From Pseudomonadota bacterium (GTDB lineage: Bacteria; Pseudomonadota; Alphaproteobacteria; SMXQ01), in the NCBI GenBank assembly GCA_022562375.1, contig JADFPK010000010.1, positions 1 through 17,264 of the forward strand: 17,264 bases of DNA, in the 5' to 3' direction. Shown piece after piece: positions 1-7,389 of this stretch; position 1 is the first letter of the stretch, and each line of letters begins with the position of its first letter. Made by a program: the position numbers and the translations under genes. The notes below the pieces were generated by a model, which worked only from the letters and a program-made list of their open reading frames with translations, was not told the origin of the DNA and made no database searches.

Positions 1-66
1 AATCGCGGATGCGACATAGATGCGACATAAAAGAACAGACTTACCAAAAGCGGGACGTTCGGGCCG

Positions 67-438
67 TTATGCGGTTCGGGCTTTTTGCAAAGTCCGTTTT
101 TGTGTCTTCTTGGTGGGGAGAGGTTCCGGGCAGTCTGATGAGCAGCCTTGGGGGTCTCTCTGACAGCAATTTTCAGTCAGAAATGCCATCAAACGCTGCA
201 TCCCATCGTAGCGCGCTGCGTAGATCATATGCTGGCCGTTCCGTCGCACCGTGACGAGTCCCGCATACCGCAGGCGTGTCAGATGGAATGACAGTGCATT
301 CGCCGGAATCCCTAGTTTTTTGCCGATCACCCCCGCGGCAAGCCCATCCGGCCCTTCCGGGATGAGCAAGCGAAATACGGCTAGCCGAGATTCATGGGCT
401 AGCGCCGACAACGCCTCGACGGCAGACTGTTCTTCCAT
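67..438 (-). CDS. ArsR-family metalloregulatory repressor
   Basis: 123-residue winged-helix regulator of the ArsR/SmtB type, expected to repress its own operon until a metal(loid) binds. The ALAHESRLAVFRLL helix (about 10-25) and the recognition region with LSFHLTRLRYAGLV (49-62) are typical of the family. Near the C-terminus sit C91, C92, C99 and C103. A vicinal Cys pair plus a Cys some seven residues later resembles the C-terminal As(III) site known in Acidithiobacillus ferrooxidans ArsR, so arsenite is the likely inducer (inference). The usual CVC site in the recognition helix is absent. The tail after residue 108 is basic. No Shine-Dalgarno precedes the ATG; the operator touches it instead. 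Partner ars genes, if any, would lie beyond the left edge, since the gene reads out of the window. Confidence 0.9.
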   Translation of the reverse strand: MEEQSAVEALSALAHESRLAVFRLLIPEGPDGLAAGVIGKKLGIPANALSFHLTRLRYAGLVTVRRNGQHMIYAARYDGMQRLMAFLTENCCQRDPQGCSSDCPEPLPTKKTQKRTLQKARTA

Positions 439-458
439 ATTTCAAGAATAATTGAAAT
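439..458 (-). promoter_or_regulatory. ArsR operator, perfect inverted repeat
   Basis: ATTTCAA, six bases, TTGAAAT: a perfect 7-bp inverted repeat. It matches the AT-rich dyads containing TTCAA/TTGAA that ArsR/SmtB proteins bind. It ends at the base directly before the arsR ATG, so it occupies the place where a ribosome binding site would be. This suggests a leaderless or very short-leader transcript and simple steric autorepression. Confidence 0.75.
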
Positions 459-610
459 TACCTATGCGAGTCAACCCCTCACAAACTAGAAATGCGGTTT
501 ACCCCGTATGTAGCGTGCATGGCGCTGAACTCGTAATTTGACTTCGCGTGCCGCCTGTACGCTCGTGCCTGCCTTAGTATTATTTTTGCCGCTATAGGTG
601 CCGAGGAACC

Positions 611-859
611 ATGGCGCGGTATCCGGCTGCCCACCCCCACCGCATCGTTCTCGATCTCGCCCTTCCCGATCATGACGGCATGGAGCTTCTGAAGTTCCTC
701 GCCGATCGGAAGTGCGCCGCCGATATCGTCCTCATCTCCTCCCATGGCGAATTGATCCTCGACAAGGCCATGAAGCTGGGCGACTTTCACGGCCTCAATA
801 TGCGCCGGATGCTGCCAAAGCCCTTCTCCCTCGATGACCTGAGGGCGGCGCTCGCCTGA
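611..859 (+). CDS. Truncated response-regulator receiver domain
   Basis: 82 residues covering only the second half of a CheY-like receiver. IVLDLALPDHDG carries the phospho-acceptor aspartate (D15), LISS the conserved Ser/Thr (S43/S44), and MLPKPF the conserved lysine (K70). The first strand, with the acidic Mg-binding pair, and the first helix are missing. Upstream in frame there are only about 11 codons before a TAG, with no receiver-like sequence. The AMKLGDFHGLNMRRMLPKPF stretch looks like receivers attached to EAL-domain proteins. A GAGG sits four bases before the ATG, so it may be translated. It is either a remnant of a larger regulator or a non-phosphorylatable stand-alone fragment. 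It has no operon partners. Confidence 0.6.
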   Translation: MARYPAAHPHRIVLDLALPDHDGMELLKFLADRKCAADIVLISSHGELILDKAMKLGDFHGLNMRRMLPKPFSLDDLRAALA

Positions 860-867
860 GCCCGCGC

Positions 868-885
868 CTTTGGCCCGGGCCAAAG
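868..885. terminator. 18-bp perfect palindrome after the receiver fragment
   Basis: CTTTGGCCCGGGCCAAAG is perfectly self-complementary and starts nine bases after the receiver stop codon. As RNA it would give a 7-bp stem with a CCGG loop. There is no U-run behind it, so it is either a weak or factor-assisted terminator, or a dyad binding site. Confidence 0.4.
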
Positions 886-913
886 TGGCGGCGCCTTGAT
901 CGAGGTCAAAGAA

Positions 914-944
914 TTGGGCGGCACCCGGCTTTAGTGCTTATAAT
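914..944 (+). promoter_or_regulatory. Candidate sigma-70 promoter of the hibernation factor gene
   Basis: A perfect TATAAT lies at 939-944, with TTGGGC at 914-919 as a weak -35 and a long 19-base spacer. It would leave a leader of about 85 bases before the TTG start at 1038. No sigma-54 site with correct GG/GC spacing was found here. Confidence 0.45.
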
Positions 945-1037
945 TCGAAGTTCGGAAGTCGGGCTTTCGCCGCCGCCCGGGCGATGGACCGGGGGCCCGC
1001 CGGCACGCCTGATCGGCGGTGAACCGAGGAGGACCCG

Positions 1038-1604
1038 TTGGAGATACCCCTGCATATCAGTTTCCGTGATATGAAGCCGTCCGAAAAGATTAAGCGGCGG
1101 ATCGAGGAAAGGGTCGGCAGGCTGGAGAAGTTCTCCGACCGCATCACGTCTTGCCGCGTCGTCGTCTCCGCGCCGCACCGCCATCACCACAAGGGAAAAC
1201 TTTATCACGTGGCGATTTCGCTCGGCGTGCCCGGCGGCGAATTGGTGGTCAACCGCGACCCCGCCGGCAAACACGCCCATGAGGACATCTACGTCGCCCT
1301 TCGCGACGCCTTCAACGCCCTCCGGCGTCAGCTCCGGGACCATGTGCGCCGCAAGCGCGGCGACACCAAGACCCACGAGACGCTGCCCCACGGACGAATC
1401 GCCAGGTTGTTCGACGACTACGGCTTCATCGAGACTCCCGACGGACGGGAAATCTATTTCCACAGGAACAGCGTCACCAACGACACTTTCGACAGTCTCG
1501 CCGCCGGCGCCGAGGTGCGTTTCGTGGCGATGGATGGGGAGAGCGAGAAGGGCCCCCAGGCGAGCACGGTGTCTCCCCTTGGTAAGCGGCATATCGTGGA
1601 GTAA
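1038..1604 (+). CDS. HPF/RaiA ribosome hibernation factor fused to a cold-shock domain
   Basis: 188 residues. Residues 1 to about 107 form the HPF/RaiA ('sigma-54 modulation') fold, which sits in the ribosome decoding region and silences or dimerises ribosomes in starvation. Visible markers are IPLHISFRDMKPSE, the helix KRRIEERVGRLEKF and HEDIYVALRDAFNALRRQL. Residues about 117-180 are a cold-shock OB fold: GRIARLFDDYGFIETPDGREIYFHR carries the YGFI and IYFHR strands that stand for RNP1 and RNP2. The usual long-HPF dimerisation tail is replaced by this RNA-binding module. The start is TTG at 1038, preceded by a strong GAGGAGGA about five bases away, and it gives the expected family N-terminus. 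It is followed after 15 bases by pcm, probably in one operon. Confidence 0.92.
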   Translation: MEIPLHISFRDMKPSEKIKRRIEERVGRLEKFSDRITSCRVVVSAPHRHHHKGKLYHVAISLGVPGGELVVNRDPAGKHAHEDIYVALRDAFNALRRQLRDHVRRKRGDTKTHETLPHGRIARLFDDYGFIETPDGREIYFHRNSVTNDTFDSLAAGAEVRFVAMDGESEKGPQASTVSPLGKRHIVE

Positions 1605-1619
1605 TACAAGACTGCGGAA

Positions 1620-2309
1620 ATGAACACTTCGGAAGCGATGAACACCTGGGAGCGCCAGGATCGGCGGGTTCGCCTGCTGCGCGAGATCGAGGCCGAGGTC
1701 CGCGAGACCGGCGCCTACACCGGAAGGATGGCCCTGGCAAAGGAAGTGATCGACGCCATGGCCAAGGTAGCGCGCGAGGCATTCGTATCACCATCCCAAG
1801 CGCCTCTCGCCTATGACAACCGGCCCCTTCCCATCGGCCATGGCCAGACCATTTCCCAGCCCTATGTCGTCGCCCTGATGACCGACCTATTGGAACTGAC
1901 GCCGGAACATGTGGTGCTCGAGGTCGGCACCGGGTCGGGCTACCAGGCGGCGATCCTGGCGATGCTGGTGGGTCAGGTTCACACCATCGAAAGGGTGGAT
2001 GCGCTTGCCGATCAGGCCCGCTCGAGGCTGAAGCGTCTCGGCTATGACACGGTCGAGGTCCATAACACCGACGGCTATGAAGGGCTGGTGGATCACGCCC
2101 CGTTCGACGCCATCATCGTTACCGCCGCGGCCGAGGAAATCCCGCCGCCTTTGGTCGAACAACTGAAGCCGGGCGGGCGCATGGTGATACCCGTCGGCGG
2201 GCGCTTCAGCGTGCAAAACCTGGTGCTGGTGGAAAAGGACGAGACCGGCGGGATAAAGACGACATCGGTGCTGCCGGTGGCGTTCGTGCCCCTGAAGCAC
2301 CGGCGCTGA
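1620..2309 (+). CDS. pcm: Protein-L-isoaspartate O-methyltransferase
   Basis: 229-residue cytosolic repair enzyme. It methylates isoaspartyl residues in aged proteins using S-adenosylmethionine, which starts their reconversion to aspartate. Diagnostic features are the substrate-site block PIGHGQTISQP (71-81), the SAM-binding glycine loop EVGTGSGYQAA (101-111), and the C-terminal LKPGGRMVIPVG. Length is slightly above the usual 205-220 because of the N-terminus. ATGAACAC occurs twice, at 1620 and 1638. The second ATG has GGAAG just upstream and may be the real start. The gene lies 15 bases behind the hibernation factor, so both are likely made in stationary phase. Confidence 0.95.
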   Translation: MNTSEAMNTWERQDRRVRLLREIEAEVRETGAYTGRMALAKEVIDAMAKVAREAFVSPSQAPLAYDNRPLPIGHGQTISQPYVVALMTDLLELTPEHVVLEVGTGSGYQAAILAMLVGQVHTIERVDALADQARSRLKRLGYDTVEVHNTDGYEGLVDHAPFDAIIVTAAAEEIPPPLVEQLKPGGRMVIPVGGRFSVQNLVLVEKDETGGIKTTSVLPVAFVPLKHRR

Positions 2310-2322
2310 GCTCCCGCCGGCC

Positions 2323-2429
2323 ACCCGCCTGCGCGGCCAGGCTCCGCCGAAGCGAGGCTTCGCCCAGGCGAGCCGCGGCCGCTCTCGCCACGCTTCGCTG
2401 GCGTAGCGGGTCGGCGCGGCGAAGGCCCG
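2323..2429. repeat. 107-bp dispersed hairpin repeat, copy 1
   Basis: This block matches 6813-6919 without gaps, with three mismatches in 107 bases (two adjacent around 2356-2357, one around 2417). It holds two inverted repeats: CGAAGC/GCTTCG with a 3-base loop, and CGCT..CGCCA facing TGGCG.AGCG around CGCTTCGC. It starts 13 bases after the pcm stop. It is probably a REP/BIME-like intergenic element that folds in RNA. It may protect the pcm mRNA end or slow transcription into the helicase gene. Confidence 0.85.
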
Positions 2430-2503
2430 GCGCCGGGGGTCGGAGGGGGCCTCTATTCGGGCCGGGGCTTGCAATTCGGCGGCGAAAGCCCGATCCTTCG
2501 GCC

Positions 2504-5086
2504 ATGGGCGTAATTTCCACCGGCCGGCGTCAGGGTTCGCGCCTGGTCGCCGTTCTGGGGCCGACCAATACCGGCAAGACCTACCTCGCCATCGAGCGGA
2601 TGCTCGGTTTCAGGACCGGCATGATCGGATTCCCGCTGAGATTGCTGGCGCGGGAAAACTACGACCGGGTGCGGCGTATCAAGGGCGAAGGCGCGGTGGC
2701 CCTGGTGACCGGCGAGGAAAAGATCGTCCCGCCGAAGGCGGCCTATTTCGTTTGCACCGTCGAATCCATGCCGTTGGACCGCGAGGTGGCGTTTCTCGCC
2801 GTCGATGAGATCCAGCTTTGCGCCGACCGCGAGCGGGGCCATGTCTTCACCGACCGGCTGCTCCGGGCGCGCGGCACCGATGAGACCATGTTCCTCGGAT
2901 CCGATACCGCCAGGCGTCTTATCCGCCGGCTGGTGCCCGGCGTCGAGTTCATAACCCGGCCGCGCTTTTCCGCGCTCACCTACACCGGTCAGAAGAAGAT
3001 CACGCGGCTGCCGCCGCGCAGCGCCGCCGTCGCCTTTTCCGCCGCCGATGTCTACGCCATCGCCGAGTTGGTGCGCCGCCAGCGCGGCGGCGCGGCCGTG
3101 GTGCTGGGCGCGCTCTCGCCGCGCGCCCGCAACGCCCAGGTGGCGCTCTATGAGGCCGGCGAGGTCGACTACATGGTCGCCACCGACGCCATCGGCATGG
3201 GGCTCAACATGGATATCGGCCATGTCGCCTTCGCCGCCCTTCGCAAGTTCGACGGCCGTGGCCCGAGGCCGCTGACGGCGGCGGAGTTGGCGCAGATCGC
3301 CGGCCGCGCCGGCCGCTACATGAACGACGGCACCTTCGGCACCACCGCCGGCGTCGGACCCCTCGACGCCGAAATCGTCGATTCGATCGAAAATCACCGC
3401 TTCCCGTCGCTTCGCAAGATCTACTGGCGTAACTCGGACCTTGCGTTCAACACCACGAATACCCTGATCAAGCGCCTGGAAATGCCGACGCCGATGCCGG
3501 AGTTGTTGCGTAAACGCGATGCCGACGACCATCTGGCGCTGCTGACACTGGCGCGGGACCCGGAGATCGTGAGCCTCACCGGCACTCAGCCGGCGGTGAA
3601 GCTGTTGTGGGAGGTCTGTCAGATTCCCGATTTCCGCAAGGAGATGAGCGAATCCCATGTCCGCCTGCTGGCGCGAATCTACAAGATGCTCATGGGCGAG
3701 GACGGCCGGTTGCCCGAGGACTGGATCGGTCCCCAGATCGCGCGGCTGGATCGCTCGGACGGCGACATCGACACCCTGGTCTCCCGCATCGATTACATCC
3801 GCACCTGGACCTTCATTTCCCATCGCGACGATTGGCTGGGCGACGCCGGCCACTGGCAGGAACGTACGCGCGCCATCGAGGACAAGCTGTCCGATGCCCT
3901 GCACGAGCGCCTGACCCAGCGCTTCGTCGACCGGCGCACCGCCATTCTCGTCAAGCGGCTGAAGGAGAAGGAGGAGCTCCTCGCCGCCGTCAGGCGCACC
4001 GGCGAGGTGCTGGTGGAAGGCCATTTCGTCGGGCGGCTCGAGGGCTTCCGGTTCGTCGCCGATGTCACCGATGCCGATGCCGGCGCCCGGATGATCCTCA
4101 ATGCCGCCACCCGCGCGCTCGGGGGCGAGATCGCGGCGCGCCTCGCCGATCTCCGGAACGACGACGATTCCGCGTTCACGCTGAGGGCCGATGGCCGGCT
4201 GGCGTGGCGGTCGGTGGCCGTCGCCAGACTCGTCCGGGGCAAGGAAATGCTGGCGCCCAAGGTCAGCGTGCCGGCCAACGAGCTGTTGACGGGCGAGCAG
4301 TCGGCGGCGATCGTCCGCCGTCTGGAGGCCTGGCTCGAGGGCGAGATCGAGCGTTGCCTTCCCGATCTCTTCCGCGCCCGGGAGGCCCTGGCTTCGGCGG
4401 CGCTTTCGGGTCCGGTCCGCGGTCTCCTCTTCCAGCTCGTCGAGGCGTTGGGCGCGCTGCCCCGCCGGCAGGCGGCGGCGCAGATCGCTGCCCTGGCCCC
4501 GGCGGACCGCAAGACCCTGGCGCGCTACGGCGCGCGGCTCGGGGTGGAAACGGTTTTCATTCCGGCCTTGCTCGAGCCACGGGCGGTGAAGATGCGGGCA
4601 CTGTTGTGGGCGGTCGAGGCCAATGGGGCGCCAGGCCCCCCCAATGGGGCGCGATGGCCCGAACCGCCGGCCGGCAGGCTGTCGGCGCCCCGCGACGGGA
4701 CGCTGCCGGACGGCTTCTATCGGGCCGTCGGCTATCTGCCTCTGGGGGCCTCGGTGCTGCGCGCCGACCGGGTGGAGGTTTTGGCGGCGGAGGCCCGCAA
4801 GCTCGCCCGCCAGGGGCCGTTCGTCCCCACCCGGTCTCTGGCCAGGCTCGCCGGTTTGCCGCTCGGCGATCTTCCCGGCGTGCTGACCGGCCTCGGCTTC
4901 GAGGCCAGCGAAGGCGCCGGGGGATTGAGTTTCGCACCGAAGCGCCGGGCGCCGGGAAAGCGTCGGCGCAAGCCAAGGGCCGGCGCGCGTCAGGGCGGTG
5001 GCGGCAACGGCCATGGCGGCAAGGCCCGGGGCGCCGGCGCCGATTCGCCCTTCGCCAAGCTCGGTGATCTTGATCTGACCTCATGA
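2504..5086 (+). CDS. SUV3-like superfamily 2 RNA helicase
   Basis: 860-residue ATP-dependent helicase resembling mitochondrial SUV3, which unwinds RNA for decay. Motifs in order: Walker A GPTNTGKT (19-26), Walker B DEIQ (101-104), LGSDT (131-135) as motif III, ATDAIGMGLN (226-235) as motif V, and QIAGRAGR (264-271) as motif VI. Residues 1 to about 300 are the two RecA-like domains. The rest is a long helical accessory region, ending in a Lys/Arg/Gly-rich tail (about 820-850) likely to bind nucleic acid. The ATG at 2504 has no clear Shine-Dalgarno. The S4 RNA-binding gene follows after four bases, so they are probably co-translated and cooperate on RNA or ribosomes. A near-tandem NGA codon repeat lies around 4621-4650. 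The long antisense reading frame is a GC artefact. Confidence 0.93.
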   Translation: MGVISTGRRQGSRLVAVLGPTNTGKTYLAIERMLGFRTGMIGFPLRLLARENYDRVRRIKGEGAVALVTGEEKIVPPKAAYFVCTVESMPLDREVAFLAVDEIQLCADRERGHVFTDRLLRARGTDETMFLGSDTARRLIRRLVPGVEFITRPRFSALTYTGQKKITRLPPRSAAVAFSAADVYAIAELVRRQRGGAAVVLGALSPRARNAQVALYEAGEVDYMVATDAIGMGLNMDIGHVAFAALRKFDGRGPRPLTAAELAQIAGRAGRYMNDGTFGTTAGVGPLDAEIVDSIENHRFPSLRKIYWRNSDLAFNTTNTLIKRLEMPTPMPELLRKRDADDHLALLTLARDPEIVSLTGTQPAVKLLWEVCQIPDFRKEMSESHVRLLARIYKMLMGEDGRLPEDWIGPQIARLDRSDGDIDTLVSRIDYIRTWTFISHRDDWLGDAGHWQERTRAIEDKLSDALHERLTQRFVDRRTAILVKRLKEKEELLAAVRRTGEVLVEGHFVGRLEGFRFVADVTDADAGARMILNAATRALGGEIAARLADLRNDDDSAFTLRADGRLAWRSVAVARLVRGKEMLAPKVSVPANELLTGEQSAAIVRRLEAWLEGEIERCLPDLFRAREALASAALSGPVRGLLFQLVEALGALPRRQAAAQIAALAPADRKTLARYGARLGVETVFIPALLEPRAVKMRALLWAVEANGAPGPPNGARWPEPPAGRLSAPRDGTLPDGFYRAVGYLPLGASVLRADRVEVLAAEARKLARQGPFVPTRSLARLAGLPLGDLPGVLTGLGFEASEGAGGLSFAPKRRAPGKRRRKPRAGARQGGGGNGHGGKARGAGADSPFAKLGDLDLTS

Positions 5087-5090
5087 TCCG

Positions 5091-5483
5091 ATGAACGACG
5101 AAAGCCTGCGGATCGACAAGTGGCTCTGGCATGCGCGTTTCGTCAAGAGCCGGTCCCTCGCCGCCAGGCTCTGTACGTCGGGAGGGATGCGCCTCGGCGG
5201 TACGCCTGTCCGCAAGGCCCATCATGCGCTCAAGATCGGCGATGTGCTGACCTTTCCCCTCGGCCCCCATATACGGGTGATCGAGGTTTTGGCGTTGGGA
5301 GAACGGCGCGGCCCGGCGAGCGAGGCGCGCACCCTTTACCAAGATCTTTCCCCACCGACCCGGCGGGGCGGCGTCGCCGGCGCCGGGCACCCGCGCCTCT
5401 CCCTCGCCTTGCGCGAACGCGGCCAGGGCCGTCCCACCAAGGCGGACCGCCGCGCCATCATGCGCCTCCGCCGCGAGGGTTAG
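5091..5483 (+). CDS. Hsp15-like S4-domain RNA-binding protein
   Basis: 130 residues. The N-terminal RIDKWLWHARFVKSRSLA and the following GGMRLGGTPVRKAHHALKIGD form an S4 RNA-binding domain (about 6-70). The basic tail contains GRPTKADRR, the signature of Hsp15-type proteins, which in E. coli rescue stalled 50S subunits still holding nascent chains. It starts four bases after the helicase stop and is almost certainly in the same transcript. Its stop codon, TAG at 5481-5483, lies in the left copy of the TTAG duplication flanking the element at 5484-5726. The original C-terminus may therefore have been the same or slightly different. Confidence 0.92.
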   Translation: MNDESLRIDKWLWHARFVKSRSLAARLCTSGGMRLGGTPVRKAHHALKIGDVLTFPLGPHIRVIEVLALGERRGPASEARTLYQDLSPPTRRGGVAGAGHPRLSLALRERGQGRPTKADRRAIMRLRREG

Positions 5484-5726
5484 CCCGGATATTTCATGAA
5501 GGCGCTCCCTCAGGGTGGTTTAAGTATTTTACTTCAATGACTTGATTTGTTTTGTGAAATAGACGTTTTGTAGCCTCGTCCGCTGAACGGTTTTGCGCCG
5601 GCCCTGTTTATCCAAATCGGCGCACGAAACCTCATGCCATAGCGGTGCTATGACATTCGGCTTCGCACACCGCCTTGAACAAACATTGCTCGCCGCAAAT
5701 TCCGTTCCCTTCATGAAATTTCCGGG
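5484..5726. mobile_element. MITE-like element with terminal inverted repeats and TTAG duplication
   Basis: The left end CCCGGATATTTCATGAA (5484-5500) and the right end at 5710-5726, which reads CCCGGAAATTTCATGAA on the other strand, are inverted repeats with one mismatch in 17. The element is flanked by TTAG on both sides (5480-5483 and 5727-5730), as expected of a 4-bp target duplication. The 243-bp interior is more AT-rich than its surroundings. It holds no transposase, only short frames, and a perfect hairpin CATAGC-GGT-GCTATG (5638-5652). It is probably a non-autonomous derivative of an insertion sequence whose family I cannot name with certainty. The remaining gap 5731-5903 shows only a weak CCCTC/GAGGG dyad (5867-5884) and no gene. 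Confidence 0.75.
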
Positions 5727-5918
5727 TTAGCCCTGTCGCGGAGCCGCCGGCATCGGCCGCGCCGCCGGACTCATTTCGTGCCCTTTGGCGCCGTCTCCAG
5801 GCGTTGGAAATTGTCCCCCACGCCGCCTCGGGGCTTGACCGCGGGGCGGGAATCGAAGGCCGAAATCCCTCTATTTTCCGAGGGTTGAAGTGGCGTTCAC
5901 GGTGTGATAGGCAGGGCG

Positions 5919-6401
5919 ATGATCAACCGCATCAAGTCGTTCTTTCGCGACCCCAACGGCGCCGGCGGCGGTTCATCGGCAGGGGTTGCGGGCCGGCGGA
6001 AGGTTGATGAGTTGCATCTGGCGGCGGCGGCGCTGCTTGTCGAGGCGGCATGTCATGATACGCACTTCGACGAGTCCGAGCGTAGGATCATCGGATCGCT
6101 GGTCCAAGCGCGGTTCGGGCTCAGCGCCGAAGAGGCGGCAACGCTGATCGGGGAGGCCGAACGCGAGGTCGACGGCGCCGTTCAGTTGCTGCACTTCACC
6201 CGCGCCATCAAGGACCGCTTCAGCCATGAGGAGCGGGTGGAGATGGTCGAAATGCTGTGGGAAGTCGTTTACGCGGACGGCGTGCTCCACGATTACGAGG
6301 CGAATCTCATGCGCCGTATCGGCGGGTTGCTCTATGTGACGGACCAAGAACGAGGCGCGGCGCGCAAGCGGGTGCTGGCGCGTTTGAACACGGCCGGCTG
6401 A
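5919..6401 (+). CDS. TerB-like (tellurite-resistance family) protein
   Basis: 160 residues from the ATG at 5919; a GTG at 5904 would add five residues. It is an all-helical TerB-type domain with the two acidic motifs of the family: HDTHFDESE (46-54) and YADGVLHDYE (118-127). In TerB the acidic residues bind divalent metal. Stand-alone members in proteobacterial chromosomes are common and rarely linked to tellurite. Their role is unknown, possibly in envelope or stress signalling. The sequence AGGCAGGGCG just upstream favours the ATG. It is separated from fdxA by 35 bases, and both are probably transcribed together. Confidence 0.87.
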   Translation: MINRIKSFFRDPNGAGGGSSAGVAGRRKVDELHLAAAALLVEAACHDTHFDESERRIIGSLVQARFGLSAEEAATLIGEAEREVDGAVQLLHFTRAIKDRFSHEERVEMVEMLWEVVYADGVLHDYEANLMRRIGGLLYVTDQERGAARKRVLARLNTAG

Positions 6402-6436
6402 ACGGCCAGTTGGTGAGTTGAAAGGACCCCGAATTC

Positions 6437-6784
6437 ATGACCTACATCGTGAACGAAGCCTGCATCAAGTGCAAATTGATGGACTGCGTCGAAGTGTGTC
6501 CCGTCGACTGCTTCTACGAGGGCGAGAACATGCTCGTCATCAGTCCCGAGGAATGCATCGACTGTGGGGTCTGTGAGCCGGAGTGCCCGGTCGAGGCCAT
6601 CCTGCCCGACACCGAGGGTGATCTCGATAAGTGGGTCGAGATGAACCGTCAATATTCGGAACTGTGGCCCAATATCACCAAGAAGGGCGAACCGCCCGCC
6701 GATGCCGACGATTGGCGCGACGTGCCCGACAAATTCGAGAAGCATTTCAGCCCCAAGCCACCGGAAAATCCGACCGATTCCTAG
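6437..6784 (+). CDS. fdxA: 7Fe-8S ferredoxin (Azotobacter FdI type)
   Basis: 115-residue cytosolic electron carrier with one [3Fe-4S] and one [4Fe-4S] cluster. The cysteines match Azotobacter vinelandii ferredoxin I with an offset of one: C9, C17 and C50 for the 3Fe cluster; C21, C40, C43 and C46 for the 4Fe cluster; C12 and C25 correspond to non-ligand cysteines. The C-terminal half (about 60-115), including [17 protein letters not shown], is the usual FdI extension. AAAGGA lies about ten bases ahead of the ATG. In alphaproteobacteria this gene is regularly found between the S4-protein and carD genes. Its electron partner is not shown by the window. Confidence 0.97.
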   Translation: MTYIVNEACIKCKLMDCVEVCPVDCFYEGENMLVISPEECIDCGVCEPECPVEAILPDTEGDLDKWVEMNRQYSELWPNITKKGEPPADADDWRDVPDKFEKHFSPKPPENPTDS

Positions 6785-6812
6785 GGTCCGTGCCGCCAAG
6801 ACCGCCAGATAA

Positions 6813-6919
6813 ACCCGCCTGCGCGGCCAGGCTCCGCCGAAGCGAGGCTTCGCCCAGGCGAGCCGGAGCCGCTCTCGCCACGCTTCGCTGGCGTAGCGGG
6901 TCGGCGTGGCGAAGGCCCG
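6813..6919. repeat. 107-bp dispersed hairpin repeat, copy 2
   Basis: Second copy of the block at 2323-2429, same orientation, no gaps, three mismatches. The two hairpin stems are fully preserved. It starts 28 bases after the fdxA stop, again directly downstream of a gene, which suggests a 3'-end function. It probably separates fdxA from carD. Confidence 0.85.
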
Positions 6920-7389
6920 CCTTCGGGGCGGACGCCGTTGACCCGAGCGCCGTGTTTTCGCGGCGCTGCCCGATTGTGCTCCAATCGGACGACGCTCTCA
7001 TGCGGTCCCATGGGGCCCAAAACACCTGCCGAGGCGCCGAGGGCGCCGAATAGGGGGAAACGCCCGATCTATTGTTAATAAACCTTAATCCACCCTGGTT
7101 AAATTCTCTCCTCGTCGGCTGGTTTTACTTGAATCAGGATGCATTGGCACGCTTTTCCCAGGTTAATCGGTCATATTCCCTGTCAATTAACCCTAAAATG
7201 TGCTATATTTACCTTGATGCGTAGGGATCGGCCCCCATTTTCCTGGAGCGGCCAATCCGCTGGTTCCTAGTCTCGGGGGAATGAAACGGCGAATTTGACG
7301 ACGCGCGGTCGACGCGCGTTTCGATTGTTTGGCGTTTTTCGTAGGGAGGCCCCACGGGCGCGTTTCAAGGGTGAGGTGAAGGAAAAGGA
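6920..7389 (+). other. carD upstream region: AT-rich TTAA cluster and long leader
   Basis: No gene is seen here. From about 7066 to 7220 the sequence turns AT-rich, with five TTAA tetramers at 7075, 7085, 7099, 7163 and 7187. TATATT at 7204-7209 is a plausible -10, without a good -35. If used, it gives a leader of some 175 bases before carD. The leader contains a perfect stem ACGCGCG-GTCGA-CGCGCGT (7301-7319), which could affect carD translation. The purine-rich AAGGAAAAGGA directly before the ATG at 7390 serves as ribosome binding site. Confidence 0.4.

Noticed and set aside
914..935. Sigma-54 promoter before the HPF-type gene
   Set aside because: GGCAC is present, but no GC element lies at the correct -12 spacing.
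2453..5014. 853-residue open frame antisense to the helicase
   Set aside because: Composition is dominated by Gly, Arg, Ala, Gln and Pro, no domain is visible, and it mirrors the codon bias of the helicase gene; a GC-rich shadow.
5529..5714. 61-residue minus-strand frame inside the inverted-repeat element
   Set aside because: No similarity to a transposase or known domain; it starts at the terminal repeat and is probably leftover IS sequence.
6811..7025. Small frames across the second 107-bp repeat
   Set aside because: The same frames appear at the first repeat copy with similar peptides, which follows from the repeat itself; no start signals or domain support.
7075..7088. CtrA binding site (TTAA-N7-TTAA) before carD
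   Set aside because: The TTAA pair is separated by six bases, and no other pair has the required seven.
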